Shown here: piece after piece, positions 44,547 to 53,435 of the stretch
Position numbering within the stretch: position 1 is the first letter of the stretch
Layout of the letters: every line of letters starts with the position of its first letter
Assembly (NCBI GenBank): GCA_963802765.1
Contig: CAWDJZ010000013.1
Location: 1 to 64,000, forward strand
Length of the DNA: 64,000 nucleotides
Direction: 5' to 3'
Origin: Gaiellasilicea sp963802765
Lineage (GTDB): Bacteria > Actinomycetota > Thermoleophilia > Gaiellales > Gaiellaceae
Notes under the pieces: model-generated
Seen by the model: the letters and a program-made list of their open reading frames with translations, nothing else
Database searches by the model: none
Told to the model about the DNA's origin: nothing
Made by a program: the position numbers and the translations under genes

Positions 44547-46319
44547 TTACGGGCGCGGCTTCGGCTTCTTCTTCTTCACCGGCGCGGCGCGGACGACCCG
44601 GAAGGCCTTGGTCGCCAGCTCCACGGCGCCGAGCTCGTTCACGGACCGGAAGCGGATCTTGTAGAGGCCGCCGTAGACGAACGAACGCCGGATGGTGCCC
44701 TTCCACTCGACGCGGAGCCGGCCCGCGGGAGCCTGACGCACCGCGATCGGCGCGATCCGGACGCCCGCGGCGGTTTCGACCGACACCACCACGCGCGCGG
44801 GCCGCGTCAGGCTGACGCCGGCAGCGATCACCTGCTTGCCACCCTGGCGCACGACGAGCGTGCGTCGGGAGAGGCCGGCGAACCCGAGCGTGTTGTTGAC
44901 CGAGAACCGCTGCATCGCCCGGGACTTCTGTCCCTGGTCGTCGACCGAGTCGACGACCAGCTGCCACTGACCCTCTGCAGGGGCCGTGGGCGGCGCGGCC
45001 AGGTCGCTCGGCGGAGGGGGAAACTCGACCGGGTAGCTGCCGGGCTCCTTCAGCCCGGTCTCCGTGAACGCCACGGCGCCGCCGGGTGCAGTGAGCGTCG
45101 CCGTCACGGTCGACGGCCGCACGAGCTTGTAGGAGAGTGGCCGCTGCGTCTCGTCGGCGCCGTCGCCGTTCGGCGAGATCACCGGCAGCACGGCCGGGGA
45201 GAAGGCGCCGTAGTACATGAGCTGGAGCGAGGTCGAGGCCGGTCGCTCGCCGCCGGGGTCGGAGGGCCGGTTCAGGAGCGTGCCTTCGAACGCGAGCGTG
45301 GAGGAGCCGCCGCCGTCGAACGCCGAGGCGGTGACCGCGCCGAGGCGAACGAGCGTCTGCGCGAGCTCGAAGTTCGTCATCCCGACGCTGTACCCCGCCC
45401 TGCGGCCGTCCGCGACCACCATCACGATCCGGCCGTCGGCGAGCTGGCCGACGCCGGTGCGGGGGTGGCGCGGGGCGAGCTGGCTCGAGGTGAACGCCTC
45501 GTTGGCGCGGAAGACGGGGCTGCCGTCGCGCACGAGCACCGGGCCGCCGCCCACCGCCTGGGCGATGCCGGTCCACTCGGGGCGGAAGATGAGCCGCAGC
45601 GTGAGGCTCGTGCCGACGGGCGACTCTTCCACGAGCCGCTGGGCCGTTGTGCCGCGCGCCACGAGCACCGCTCCGCCCGGCGGGATCGGCGTGCCGCCGC
45701 CGCCGCGGACCTCCGTCACGGGGCCGACGAGGTCGGTGTTCGGCGTCGTCGGCGGCAGGGGAAAGAGCACGACCTCGGAGGTGCCGGCCTGCACCGGCGT
45801 GGCGGTGCCGTAGCTGGGCGTGAAGAGCGAGACCCCGTTCGGCCCGGGTGACTGGTTCACGTCGTTGAGCGTCCGCCGCTGCCCGAGACCCCGCCAGGTG
45901 CCGAAGAACTCGACGCGCCGGACGTCGAGCGCGCCCTCGGGGGCGACGCCCACGCTCGAGCGATCACCATAGGGCGGGCTGTCGACGATGCCGTCGCGCA
46001 TCAGCACGCCGCTCGGTCGCCCGGAAGTGGCGAAGAAGTCGGCGTTGACCCCGACCATCGTCGCGGTCGAGGAGAGACGCTGCTGCATCGTCGTCACGCG
46101 CTCGAGGCCCTGGATCGACTCGTTCGAGAGCACGGGGCGGAGCGCGTAGAGCCCCGTCGGACGCGGCCCGCGGACGACGTGGAGCGCCACCGGCCCGTGC
46201 GGCGTGAACTGAACGCCGCGCTCGTAGGTAACGCCCGGCATCAGCGTCGTCTGTTGCGCCCCGGCAGGCGCCGCAGCGACCAGGGCAAGCAGCCCTGCTA
46301 TGAGGAACGAACGCACCAC
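44547..46319 (-). CDS. Secreted phosphodiester glycosidase (NAGPA)-domain protein
   Basis: About 590 residues from GTG 46319 with a signal peptide (VVRSFLIAGLLALVAAAPAG). The NAGPA (exopolysaccharide biosynthesis/N-acetylglucosamine phosphodiester glycosidase) domain is recognised by ATMVGVNADFFATSGRPSG, AGYSVGMTNFELAQTLVRLG and FDGGGSSTLAFEGTLLNRPS. The C-terminal part has Ig-like segments (VISPNGDGADETQRPLSYKL; QQVTVT-like beta strands) and ends in a lysine-rich tail PVKKKKPKPRP. It acts outside the cell, perhaps trimming glycan phosphodiesters. The in-frame extension to 46553 passes through the direct repeats and is not accepted as coding. Confidence 0.85.
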   Translation of the reverse strand: MVRSFLIAGLLALVAAAPAGAQQTTLMPGVTYERGVQFTPHGPVALHVVRGPRPTGLYALRPVLSNESIQGLERVTTMQQRLSSTATMVGVNADFFATSGRPSGVLMRDGIVDSPPYGDRSSVGVAPEGALDVRRVEFFGTWRGLGQRRTLNDVNQSPGPNGVSLFTPSYGTATPVQAGTSEVVLFPLPPTTPNTDLVGPVTEVRGGGGTPIPPGGAVLVARGTTAQRLVEESPVGTSLTLRLIFRPEWTGIAQAVGGGPVLVRDGSPVFRANEAFTSSQLAPRHPRTGVGQLADGRIVMVVADGRRAGYSVGMTNFELAQTLVRLGAVTASAFDGGGSSTLAFEGTLLNRPSDPGGERPASTSLQLMYYGAFSPAVLPVISPNGDGADETQRPLSYKLVRPSTVTATLTAPGGAVAFTETGLKEPGSYPVEFPPPPSDLAAPPTAPAEGQWQLVVDSVDDQGQKSRAMQRFSVNNTLGFAGLSRRTLVVRQGGKQVIAAGVSLTRPARVVVSVETAAGVRIAPIAVRQAPAGRLRVEWKGTIRRSFVYGGLYKIRFRSVNELGAVELATKAFRVVRAAPVKKKKPKPRP

Positions 46320-46392
46320 GACCGCGACCGAGGCTAGCGGAAGGCCCGGCGCGCCTTTGCAGGGATTAACGGAATCCGAACAGCGTCCCGAG

Positions 46393-46448
46393 GACGTGTC
46401 CGTGCCGGACACGATGGGTCCTGGCCCCGACACGTCCCGTGCGGACGT
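46393..46448. repeat. 56-bp palindromic repeat, copy 1
   Basis: This copy matches copy 2 at 54 of 56 positions. It contains an 8-3-8 palindrome CGTGTCCG TGC CGGACACG (46395-46413) and outer arms GACGTGTC (46393-46400) and GACACGTC (46429-46436), giving a nested hairpin. It lies between the phosphodiester glycosidase gene and mqnC, in non-coding sequence. Confidence 0.8.
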
Positions 46449-46512
46449 CGGCGAGACCAGCCGACGCTCCGGCGCTCGTGCAGGGACTTCCGCCATCAAG
46501 AGGGCGTCCGCC

Positions 46513-46568
46513 GACGTGTCCGTCCCGGACACGATGGGTCCTGGCCCCGACACGTCCCGCGCGGACGT
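46513..46568. repeat. 56-bp palindromic repeat, copy 2
   Basis: Copy 2 lies exactly 120 bp from copy 1 with the same nested hairpin (CGTGTCCG TCC CGGACACG). It ends 7 bp before the mqnC stop, so on the mqnC transcript it forms the first structured element of the 3' untranslated region. Confidence 0.8.
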
Positions 46569-46574
46569 GGCTTG

Positions 46575-47679
46575 CTAGGCGAAGACCTTGACGTCGCGGT
46601 AGAGCGTGTCGCGCTGGACCGGGATCTTCCCGAGCGAGCGGATCAGGTGCACGAGCTCCTCCGTCGACGTCCGGTGGGTCGTACCCGGCGGCCGAGACGA
46701 CGTTCTCCTCGATCATGACCGAGCCCATGTCGTCGGCGCCGAAGCCGAGCGCGACCTGGCCGATCTTCAAGCCCTGCGTCACCCACGAGCTCTGGATGTG
46801 GTCGACGTTGTCGAGATAGATGCGCGAGACGGCCTGCGTGAGCAGGTAGTCGAACGAGGTCGGCCGGTCCTCCTCGCGCACGGCGTCCTCGAGGCGGTTG
46901 CCGTCGCGCTGGAACGTCCAGGAGATGAAGGCGCGGAAGCCTCGCGTCTCGTCCTGGACCTCCCTGATCCGGCGCATGTGCTCGACCCGCTCCTCGACGG
47001 TCTCGACGTGGCCGTACATCATCGTCGCCGTCGTCGACATGCCCAGCTTGTGCGCGTGGCGCATCACGTCGAGCCACTCCGATGTCGTGGTCTTCTTGGG
47101 CGCGATGATGCGTCGCACGCGATCGACCAGGATCTCGCCGCCGCCGCCGGGCACGGAATCGAGGCCGGAGTCGCGCAGCCGCTGCAGCGTCTCCCACACG
47201 GTCAGGCGCGACCGCCGCGCAATGTGCTGGATCTCGGGCGGCGAGAGGGCGTGCAGGTGGATCGGGTAGCGCTGCTTGATCGAGCTGAAGAGATCCTCGT
47301 AGTAGTCGATCCCGAGATCGGGATGATGGCCGCCCTGCATCAGCACGCCGGTGCCGCCGATCGCGAGGGTCTCCTCGATCTTCTTGAAGATCACCGGCTT
47401 CGGCAGCAGGTAGCCCTCGCTGCGGTCGCCGGGCCTGCGATAGAAGGCGCAGAAGTCGCAGTCGGTCACGCAGATGTTCGTGTAGTTGAGGTTGCGGTCG
47501 ACGATGAACGTGATCCGGCCGGGGTCGACCTTGCGGTTGCGAAGCTCGTCGGCGACGCGCCCGATCGGAACGAGCTCGCGGGAGCGAAGCAGGGTGACGG
47601 CCTCGTCGTCCGAGATCCGCTCGCCGTCGAGCGCCTTCGCCAGGACCTCGTCCACCGTGCGGGTCTCGAGCGCGGTCAT
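46575..47679 (-). CDS. mqnC: Dehypoxanthine futalosine cyclase MqnC (one frameshift)
   Basis: About 368 residues from ATG 47679. The radical SAM cluster motif CVTDCDFC (CxxxCxxC) follows NLNYTNI. Other features are GGTGVLMQGGHHPDLGIDYY and GEILVDRVRRIIAPKKTTTS. An extra base near 46683 moves the C-terminus to another frame, which reads LVHLIRSLGKIPVQRDTLYR and ends DVKVFA at 46575. The enzyme forms the cyclic dehypoxanthine futalosine in the futalosine menaquinone route. It is coupled to mqnA by an ATGA overlap. Confidence 0.92.
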
Positions 47680-48452
47680 GCCCCCACCGGGTCCGGATCG
47701 CGTCTGTTGACGAAGCGAAGCTCGGGCACGTGCTCCAGCTGGCCGACGTCGCGCGCCATCTCGAGGAACGTGTAGAAGCCGGCGCGCTCCCGCGGCCCGA
47801 ACGAGTAGCGCAGCTTCTCGAAGTAGCGCGCGAGGTAGCCCGGCGGGTAGCCGTAGCGCTCGCTCGCCTCGTACGCGAGCACCTGGGGCTCGGCGCGGGC
47901 GAGCCGCACGCTCGCGACCAGCGCATGCTCGAGCTCGGCGACGCCCTCTGCGACCGGCTCGGGCGCGGCCCACACGGCGAAGACCATCGGCAGCCCGGTC
48001 TTCTCGAGCCAGAGGCGGCCCAGGTCGTAGTGCGGCGTCGGGTCCTCGAAGGCGCTCCTGAGCGCCGCGTCGCCGATCAGGAGCTTCGCGTCCGCTTCCT
48101 CATCGAGCGGGACGTGCGCCGCGTGGGGCAGCAGCACCTTCGCCAGGACGACCGAGGTCGCGCTCTCGGCCGTGACTGCGATCGAGCGGATCTGGGGGAA
48201 CGGGATCCGCGAGACGAGCTGGATCGAGTCGACCGCGCCCTCGGACGAGACGCACATGCGCGGCAGGATCCGCAGCGCCGAGGCGTGGCGTGCGTATTCG
48301 ATCGACGAGATCGGCGCCAGGTCGAGCCGGCCGTCGATGAGCTGCCGGTTCAGCTCGGTCGGGACGCCCTGGACCTCCTCCACGTCCGCGTTCAGCCGGT
48401 GGAAGACCGGCGCCATGTTCACGTAGCTGATGCGGCCGAGCCGGACACTCAT
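47676..48452 (-). CDS. mqnA: Chorismate dehydratase MqnA
   Basis: 258 residues from ATG 48452. MqnA family motifs are RLGRISYVNMAPVFHRLN at the start, VPTELNRQLIDGRLDLAPIS, SIEYARHASALRILP and RYFEKLRYSFGPRERAGFYT near the end. It dehydrates chorismate to 3-enolpyruvylbenzoate, the first step of the futalosine pathway. It lies 28 bp from mqnE and overlaps mqnC. Confidence 0.93.
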   Translation of the reverse strand: MSVRLGRISYVNMAPVFHRLNADVEEVQGVPTELNRQLIDGRLDLAPISSIEYARHASALRILPRMCVSSEGAVDSIQLVSRIPFPQIRSIAVTAESATSVVLAKVLLPHAAHVPLDEEADAKLLIGDAALRSAFEDPTPHYDLGRLWLEKTGLPMVFAVWAAPEPVAEGVAELEHALVASVRLARAEPQVLAYEASERYGYPPGYLARYFEKLRYSFGPRERAGFYTFLEMARDVGQLEHVPELRFVNRRDPDPVGA

Positions 48453-48480
48453 TGCGACACCCGTTGGACGAGGGACAAAG

Positions 48481-49640
48481 TCACCATCGGCGCAGCTCGT
48501 TGTAGAGCGTGTCGCGCTGCACGGGAATCCGGCCCGCGTCCTTGACGAACCGGACGAGCTGCTCGATCTTCTGCTCGGTCTCGGTCGTCGCACCCGCGGC
48601 GTGGAAGATCTGCTCCCGGACGACCGTGCCCTGGACGTCGTTCGCGCCGAAGTGGAGTGCGACCGCGGCCAGCGGCATCCCCATCATGATCCAGTAGGCC
48701 TTCACGTTCGGGACGTTGTCGAGCAGCAGGCGCGAGACGGCGAGCATCTTCAGGTCGTCGGAGCCGGTCGTATGCCGCCAGCCGCGCCGCTCGAAGACGG
48801 TGTTCTCGGGGTGGAAGGCGAGCGGGATGAAGGCGAGGAAGCCGCCGGTCTCGTCCTGCTGGGCCCGGAGCCGCAGCAGGTGGTCGACCCGCTCCTCGTA
48901 GGTCTCGACGTGCCCGTAGAGCAGCGTGCAGTGGGTCGGGATCCCGAGCCGGTGCGCGGCGTCGTGGGTGCGGAACCAGTAGTCCGGGTGCTCCTTGCCC
49001 GGCGCGATCAGCTTGCGCACACGCTCGGCGAACACCTCGGCGCCGCCGCCGGGAAGCGAGCCGAGCCCGGCCTCCTTCAGCTCACGCAGCACCTCCTCGT
49101 GCGACAACCCCGACAGCGTCGTCATGTGGTGGATCTCGGACGCGGTGTAGAGCTTCAGGTGCACGTCCGGGAGGGCGCCCTTCAGAGCCCGCACGGTGTC
49201 GACGTAGAACTCGAAGTCGACGTGCGGGTTCTCGCCGTTGACCATGTGGATCTCGGTGAAGCCGGTCAGCTCGCGCTGGCGGACCGCGTCCTCGACGAGC
49301 TCCTCCGTGGAGATCGTGTACGCGTGCTCCTGCTTCCGCGTTGCGGCGAAGGCGCAGAACTTGCACTTCACGCGGCAGACGTTCGTCTGGTTCAGGTAGA
49401 GGTTCTGGACGAAGTAGACCTCGTCCGTGCCGCCCCGCAGGCGACGGGCGCGGTCGGCGAGCTCGCCCAGGCCGAGCAGGTCGTCGGTCTCGAGGAGCGC
49501 CAGCCCGTCCTCGAAGTCGAGGCGCTCGCCGGCCTCGACCTTGTCCCAGATCGGATCGAGCGTGGCTGTGCGGGCGAGAGTGGCGATTAGATGACCGATC
49601 GGTAGTCGGCGTGCGAGTGCGGTGATTGCCGATTGGTCAT
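48481..49640 (-). CDS. mqnE: Aminofutalosine synthase MqnE (N-terminal frameshift suspected)
   Basis: The radical SAM motif CRVKCKFC lies in YLNQTNVCRVKCKFCAF. The enzyme joins 3-enolpyruvylbenzoate and SAM-derived adenosine to form aminofutalosine. Other motifs are HMVNGENPHVDFEFYVDTVR, GLGSLPGGGAEVFAERVRKL and HFGANDVQGTVV. The start is unclear: ATG 49640 has a good RBS (AGGAGA), follows the upstream TAG directly and encodes MTNRQSPHSHADYRS. However, it reaches a TAA at 49587 in that frame, while the conserved frame (TATLDPIWDKVEAGE) has no start codon. One indel inside the first 17 codons would resolve this. An inverted repeat covers this region. Confidence 0.88.
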
Positions 49641-49644
49641 CTAA
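49587..49644. repeat. Inverted repeat over the mqnE start
   Basis: Arms TTAGATGACCGATCGG (49587-49602) and CCGATTGGTCATCTAA (49629-49644) match at 15 of 16 pairs around a 26-base loop. On the mRNA the hairpin would enclose the polyprenyl synthase stop and the mqnE start codon. Confidence 0.6.
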
Positions 49645-50546
49645 CGTCTCCTGTTTACGACAGCATCCGCGAGCGACTCGAGCTCCTCCCGGTGAAGCCC
49701 GTTCAGGCTCTCGCGCGCCTCCCTAGCGTAGTCGAGTGCCACCTCGCGGGCCCGCTCGAGGGCGCCGGTCGCGGCGACGCGGACGAGCACGCCCTCGAGG
49801 GGGCCGCCGGCAAGCGCAGCGCGCACGACCGCGTCATCGCGCGCGGCGAGCAGGAGCGGCAGCGTCGGCGTGCCGTCCCGTAGGTCGGTGCCGGCGACCT
49901 TGCCCGTCTCGATCGTGTCGCCCGAGCAGTCGAGGATGTCGTCGGCGATCTGGAACGCGACGCCGAGGTTGAGGCCGAAGCGGGCGAGCGGGCCGCCCGA
50001 GCCGAGCGAGCACGCCGCCTCGAAGAGCTTCCCCGTCTTGAGCGCGCAACGCTCGAGGTAGGACTCGACCGGCGTGTCGGGGTCGTTCCGCTGCCGCCGC
50101 TGAAGCGCCTCGCCGCGGGCGAGGCTGAGCGACGCCTCGGCGAGGAGTGCAACGGCGTCGACGTCCCCCGCAGCAGTGAGCACCGCGAACGCGCGCGCGA
50201 ACAGGAAGTCGCCGGTGGCACGGGCAGCGGCTGCGCCGTGGGCCGCCCACGCCGAGGTCTTGCCCCGCCGAAGTGCTGCGCCGTCGATCAGATCGTCGTG
50301 GACGAGTGTCGCCATGTGGACGAGCTCGACCGCGACACCGGCGGCGACGGGGGGCTCTCCACCCGGCGGCGTCGAGAGGAAGGCGAGCATCGGCCGCAGC
50401 CGCTTGCCGCCGGCGGCGAGCGCGCCGGCACCGACCTCGGCCTCCCGGCCGCCGTGCGAGGCGACGGCCGCTGCGAGGCGGTCCTCGACCTCCTCCATGT
50501 AGGCCTCGAGGCCGGGCAGCGCCCGGACGTCGTCGAGCGTCGTCAC
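49641..50546 (-). CDS. Polyprenyl diphosphate synthase (menaquinone side chain)
   Basis: About 301 residues from GTG 50546. Two aspartate-rich motifs bind the Mg-diphosphates: TLVHDDLIDGAALRRGKTSA (DDxxD) and FQIADDILDCSGDTIETGKV (second DDxxD). The latter is followed by GTDLRDGTPTLPLLLA. It makes the long isoprenoid diphosphate tail used in menaquinone. The chain length cannot be read safely from sequence. It ends one base before the mqnE ATG and is coupled to ubiE at its start, so side chain and headgroup are made together. Confidence 0.9.
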   Translation of the reverse strand: MTTLDDVRALPGLEAYMEEVEDRLAAAVASHGGREAEVGAGALAAGGKRLRPMLAFLSTPPGGEPPVAAGVAVELVHMATLVHDDLIDGAALRRGKTSAWAAHGAAAARATGDFLFARAFAVLTAAGDVDAVALLAEASLSLARGEALQRRQRNDPDTPVESYLERCALKTGKLFEAACSLGSGGPLARFGLNLGVAFQIADDILDCSGDTIETGKVAGTDLRDGTPTLPLLLAARDDAVVRAALAGGPLEGVLVRVAATGALERAREVALDYAREARESLNGLHREELESLADAVVNRRR

Positions 50547-51229
50547 GCTGCTGTTCCCGTGTGCAGGGCGACGATGCCGCCGGCGAGGCGCCGGTAACTC
50601 ACGTCCGAGAAGCCCTGTGCGCGCAGGAGCCCGGCCAGGTCGTCCGGGCCTGGAAACCGTCGCACGCTCGCCGGCAGGTACGTGTACGCCTTGCCACCTG
50701 GAAGGATCTTGCCCGCCAGCGGGATCAGCACGTCGAACCAGAGCCGGAAGAAGAGGCGCAGCGCCCCCCGCGGGCGCGTGATCTCGAGCACCCCGACCCG
50801 GCCGCCGGGACGGAGCACCCGCCGCAGCTCGGCGAGCCCCCGCTCGAGGTCGGCGACGTTGCGGACGCCGAAGCCGACGGTCGCCGCGTCGAACGAGGCG
50901 TCCCCGAACGGCAGCTCGAGCAGGTCGCCCTGGACCCACTCCACCGAAGCGTCCTTGCGCCGCGCCCGCTCCAGCATCCGCTCGGAGAAGTCGAGCCCGA
51001 CGACCTCGCCGGCGCCCGCCCGTCGCGCAGCGACGGCGAGGTCGCCTGTCCCGCAGCAGGCGTCGAGCACTCGGTCTCCGGACCCAACCACCGAATCTGC
51101 GGTCAGACGGCGCCAGCGCTGGTCGAGCCCGGCCGTCATCAGCCGGTTCATCGCGTCGTACACGGGCGCGATCCGGTCGAACATGGCGCGGACGCCCTCG
51201 GCCGGGAGCGTCCCGCTCTCGTGATTCAC
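50543..51229 (-). CDS. ubiE: Demethylmenaquinone methyltransferase (UbiE/MenG)
   Basis: About 228 residues from GTG 51229 (overlapping the UbiX stop by 4 bp). SAM-binding motif I is RVLDACCGTGDLAVAARRAG, and the UbiE signatures are FDRIAPVYDAMNRLMTAGLD and GFGVRNVADLERGLAELRRV. The C-terminus GKAYTYLPASVRRFPGPDDL is typical. It methylates demethylmenaquinone in the last step. The longer GTG at 51238 is an alternative start. Confidence 0.93.
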   Translation of the reverse strand: MNHESGTLPAEGVRAMFDRIAPVYDAMNRLMTAGLDQRWRRLTADSVVGSGDRVLDACCGTGDLAVAARRAGAGEVVGLDFSERMLERARRKDASVEWVQGDLLELPFGDASFDAATVGFGVRNVADLERGLAELRRVLRPGGRVGVLEITRPRGALRLFFRLWFDVLIPLAGKILPGGKAYTYLPASVRRFPGPDDLAGLLRAQGFSDVSYRRLAGGIVALHTGTAA

Positions 51230-51810
51230 TGGCCCCACCGCTTCATCAGCGTATTGTCGAGGCCGAGCTGGTCGAGGATCCGCGCGACGACGAAGTCGAC
51301 GAGATCGTCGATCGTCTCGGCTCCGTGGTAGAAGCCCGGCGCGGCGAAGAGGATCACCGCCCCGGCCTGCTGCAGCGTCGCGAGGCCGTTCAGGTGGATG
51401 AACGAGAGCGGCGTCTCACGGGGCACGAGCACGAGCTTGCGGCCCTCCTTGAGCGCGACCGAGGCGGCGCGGTGGATCAGGTTCGCCATCGCCCCCGCTG
51501 CGAGCGTGCCCACAGTCGACATCGAGCACGGGCAGACGACGTAGGCGTCGACCTTCGCCGAGCCGGACGCGTACGGGCTCTTGTAGTCGTTGACGCCGTA
51601 GACGGTCACGTTCGCGGCGCCGCCGGTGAAGCGCTCGAGCACCTCCTCGCGCGGCAGAGAGGCGTCGCGGTACAGCTCCGTCGCCAGCACCTCCACTCCG
51701 GCCGCCGACGCCGCCAGCCCGACCTCGCAGCCGGATTCGGTGAGCGCGCGCAGCAGCCGGGCGGCGTAGGGCGCGCCCGACGCGCCCGTGACGCCGAGGA
51801 AAACCTTCAT
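51226..51810 (-). CDS. ubiX: Flavin prenyltransferase UbiX
   Basis: 194 residues. The start MKVFLGVTGASGAPYAARLL, the SGSAKVDAYVVCPCSMSTVG segment and the RETPLSFIHLNGLATLQQAG segment are strongly conserved in UbiX. It makes prenylated FMN, the cofactor required by UbiD-type decarboxylases, such as the one at 54382. It is placed between the cytochrome genes and ubiE on the same strand, with an overlap to ubiE. Confidence 0.95.
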   Translation of the reverse strand: MKVFLGVTGASGAPYAARLLRALTESGCEVGLAASAAGVEVLATELYRDASLPREEVLERFTGGAANVTVYGVNDYKSPYASGSAKVDAYVVCPCSMSTVGTLAAGAMANLIHRAASVALKEGRKLVLVPRETPLSFIHLNGLATLQQAGAVILFAAPGFYHGAETIDDLVDFVVARILDQLGLDNTLMKRWGQ

Positions 51811-51816
51811 GTCCGG

Positions 51817-52641
51817 CTACTCGTCTTGCGGGCCCTTGGAGGCGTCGAGGAACGCCCCGAGCTTCTGGAGGTTCTCCTCGCCGAGGCCCGCGTAAGGCGG
51901 CATGACGTTGTTCCCGAACTGCGCCGGATTGGTGACGTAGGTCGCGAAGTACTCCGGCCCGCGACCCGACGCGCCGATTTCGGTGAGGTCGGGCGCGCCC
52001 AGGTTCGACGAGCCGGTGCCCATGTACTGGTGGCACTGCCCGCAGCCCGAGCTCGCGAAGATCTCCGCGCCCGCGACCGCGTCCTCGTTGTCCTCGAACC
52101 CCTGGGCGGCTGCCCACGCGGGGACAGCCTCCCGCAGCTCCGAGCCCAGCGCCTCCGTGGCCGTCGCGCCCTTGTAGGTGAGCGTGCCCATCGCGAGCAC
52201 GACGACGATCGCGGCCACGATCGCGACCGGGCGGCGCAGCAGCCGCCGCTCGCGGCGCAGGTCGATGAACGGGAGCGCGATCAGGATCGCGAGCAGGATG
52301 TTCGGGATCCCGACCGTGGCGAGAACGACCGTGTCCGGCCATTTGAAGATCCGGAGCAGGTAGAAGAGGAAGTAGAAGAACCAGTCCGGCCGCGGGATGA
52401 AGTCGGTCGTGCCCGGATCGGCCTCCTCGGTGTAGTGCGGCCCGAGCAGGCCCGGGTCGTCGGAGCCCTCGGCGGTGAAGTACCAGATGCAGGCCAGCGC
52501 GACGATGACGCAGACGACGACGAGGCTCATCACCGTGTCGTGGAACATCGCGTGCGGGAAGAACGAATGGCCCTCGCGCTGGACGTCTTCCTTGTAGCGC
52601 TTGTGCTGCGCGCGGCGCTCCTCGACCCGGCGGCTAGCCAT
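51817..52641 (-). CDS. qcrC: Cytochrome b/c fusion subunit (QcrC-like: subunit IV plus cytochrome c)
   Basis: 274 residues from ATG 52641. The N-terminal part is a cytochrome b C-terminal (subunit IV/PetD-like) region with GTTDFIPRPDWFFYFLFYLL and three membrane helices. The C-terminal part is a cytochrome c domain with the haem-binding motif CGQCH in IFASSGCGQCHQYMG and an axial Met candidate in NNVMPPYAGLG. This b/c fusion resembles the Bacillus and actinobacterial menaquinol:cytochrome c reductase subunit. Its start overlaps the cytochrome b stop. It is oriented with ubiX 6 bp downstream. Confidence 0.9.
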   Translation of the reverse strand: MASRRVEERRAQHKRYKEDVQREGHSFFPHAMFHDTVMSLVVVCVIVALACIWYFTAEGSDDPGLLGPHYTEEADPGTTDFIPRPDWFFYFLFYLLRIFKWPDTVVLATVGIPNILLAILIALPFIDLRRERRLLRRPVAIVAAIVVVLAMGTLTYKGATATEALGSELREAVPAWAAAQGFEDNEDAVAGAEIFASSGCGQCHQYMGTGSSNLGAPDLTEIGASGRGPEYFATYVTNPAQFGNNVMPPYAGLGEENLQKLGAFLDASKGPQDE

Positions 52642-53433
52642 TGCCACGGCCTCCCGGCCGGAGGAGCCCGGCGCGACCGGTCGTCGGCGACGGCGCCTCG
52701 GCGCGGTCCCGCCCCGCCGCGACGTCGGACCACGGCGGCGAGCTGACGCCGAGGCGGACGACGAGGTGGAGGTGGAGGAGGATCAGGCCGATGATCGCCC
52801 CGGGGATGACGAGCATGTGCAACGAGTAGAACATGCTCAGCGCGTCGGACCCGATCTCGGCACCGCCGGCGAGCAACTGCGCGAGGAACGGACCGATGAT
52901 CGGCGCGGTCCCGTTCAGGTTGATCCCGACGACCGTCGCCCAGTAGGCCGTCTGGTCCCAGGGGAGCAGGTAGCCGGTGAAGCCCTCGAGCATCCCCAGC
53001 GACGAGCAGGAGCACGCCGACGATCCAGTTCAGCTCGCGCGGGTACTTGTAGGCGCCGAAGAGGAAGACCCGCGCCATGTGGAAGAACATGAGGATGATG
53101 AAGACGCTCGCGCCCCACTTGTGCATGCCGCGGACGAGCCAGCCGAGCGTGACGTCGTTCGTGATGTGCTGGACCGACTGGTAGGCCGAGTCGGGATCCG
53201 GCTTGTAGTAGAATCGCGAGCACGACGCCCGTGACCGCCTGGACGATGAAGGCCGTCAGCGTTGCCGAGCCGAGCGTGTGGAACCAGTTCGAGTCGCGCG
53301 GGACGCGGCGGTAGAGGAAGTACTTGGTCGCCCCGACGAGGCCGGACCGCTCCTCGAGCCAGTCGAGCGGGTAGAGCGCCACGTCCTTGACGGTGCTCTT
53401 ACCCGACTTCTTCGGCGGGGATGCGACGGCCAT
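52634..53433 (-). CDS. qcrB: Cytochrome b (QcrB, N-terminal cytochrome b domain; two frameshifts)
   Basis: ATG 53433 gives MAVASPPKKSGKSTVKDVAL. The family elements are FHTLGSATLTAFIVQAVTGV, then after a missing G near 53213 KPDPDSAYQSVQHITNDVTL and GWLVRGMHKWGASVFIILMF (haem histidines in the MH and FFHMARVF stretches). After a slip near 53003 it reads LEGFTGYLLPWDQTAYWATV and FYSLHMLVIPGAIIGLILLH. It is the b6-type cytochrome of a menaquinol oxidoreductase. It is cotranscribed with the Rieske gene (start 3 bp from the Rieske stop) and with qcrC. Confidence 0.9.
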
Positions 53434-53435
53434 CG

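Noticed and set aside
46320..46553. In-frame N-terminal extension of the phosphodiester glycosidase through the direct repeats (repeated SGPGPIVSGTDTS)
   Set aside because: It lies before the signal peptide and is produced by the palindromic repeat; the GTG at 46319 gives a normal signal sequence.
46393..46568. CRISPR-like direct repeats
   Set aside because: Only two copies with one spacer-like interval, a nested palindrome and no cas genes; better explained as a dispersed palindromic element.
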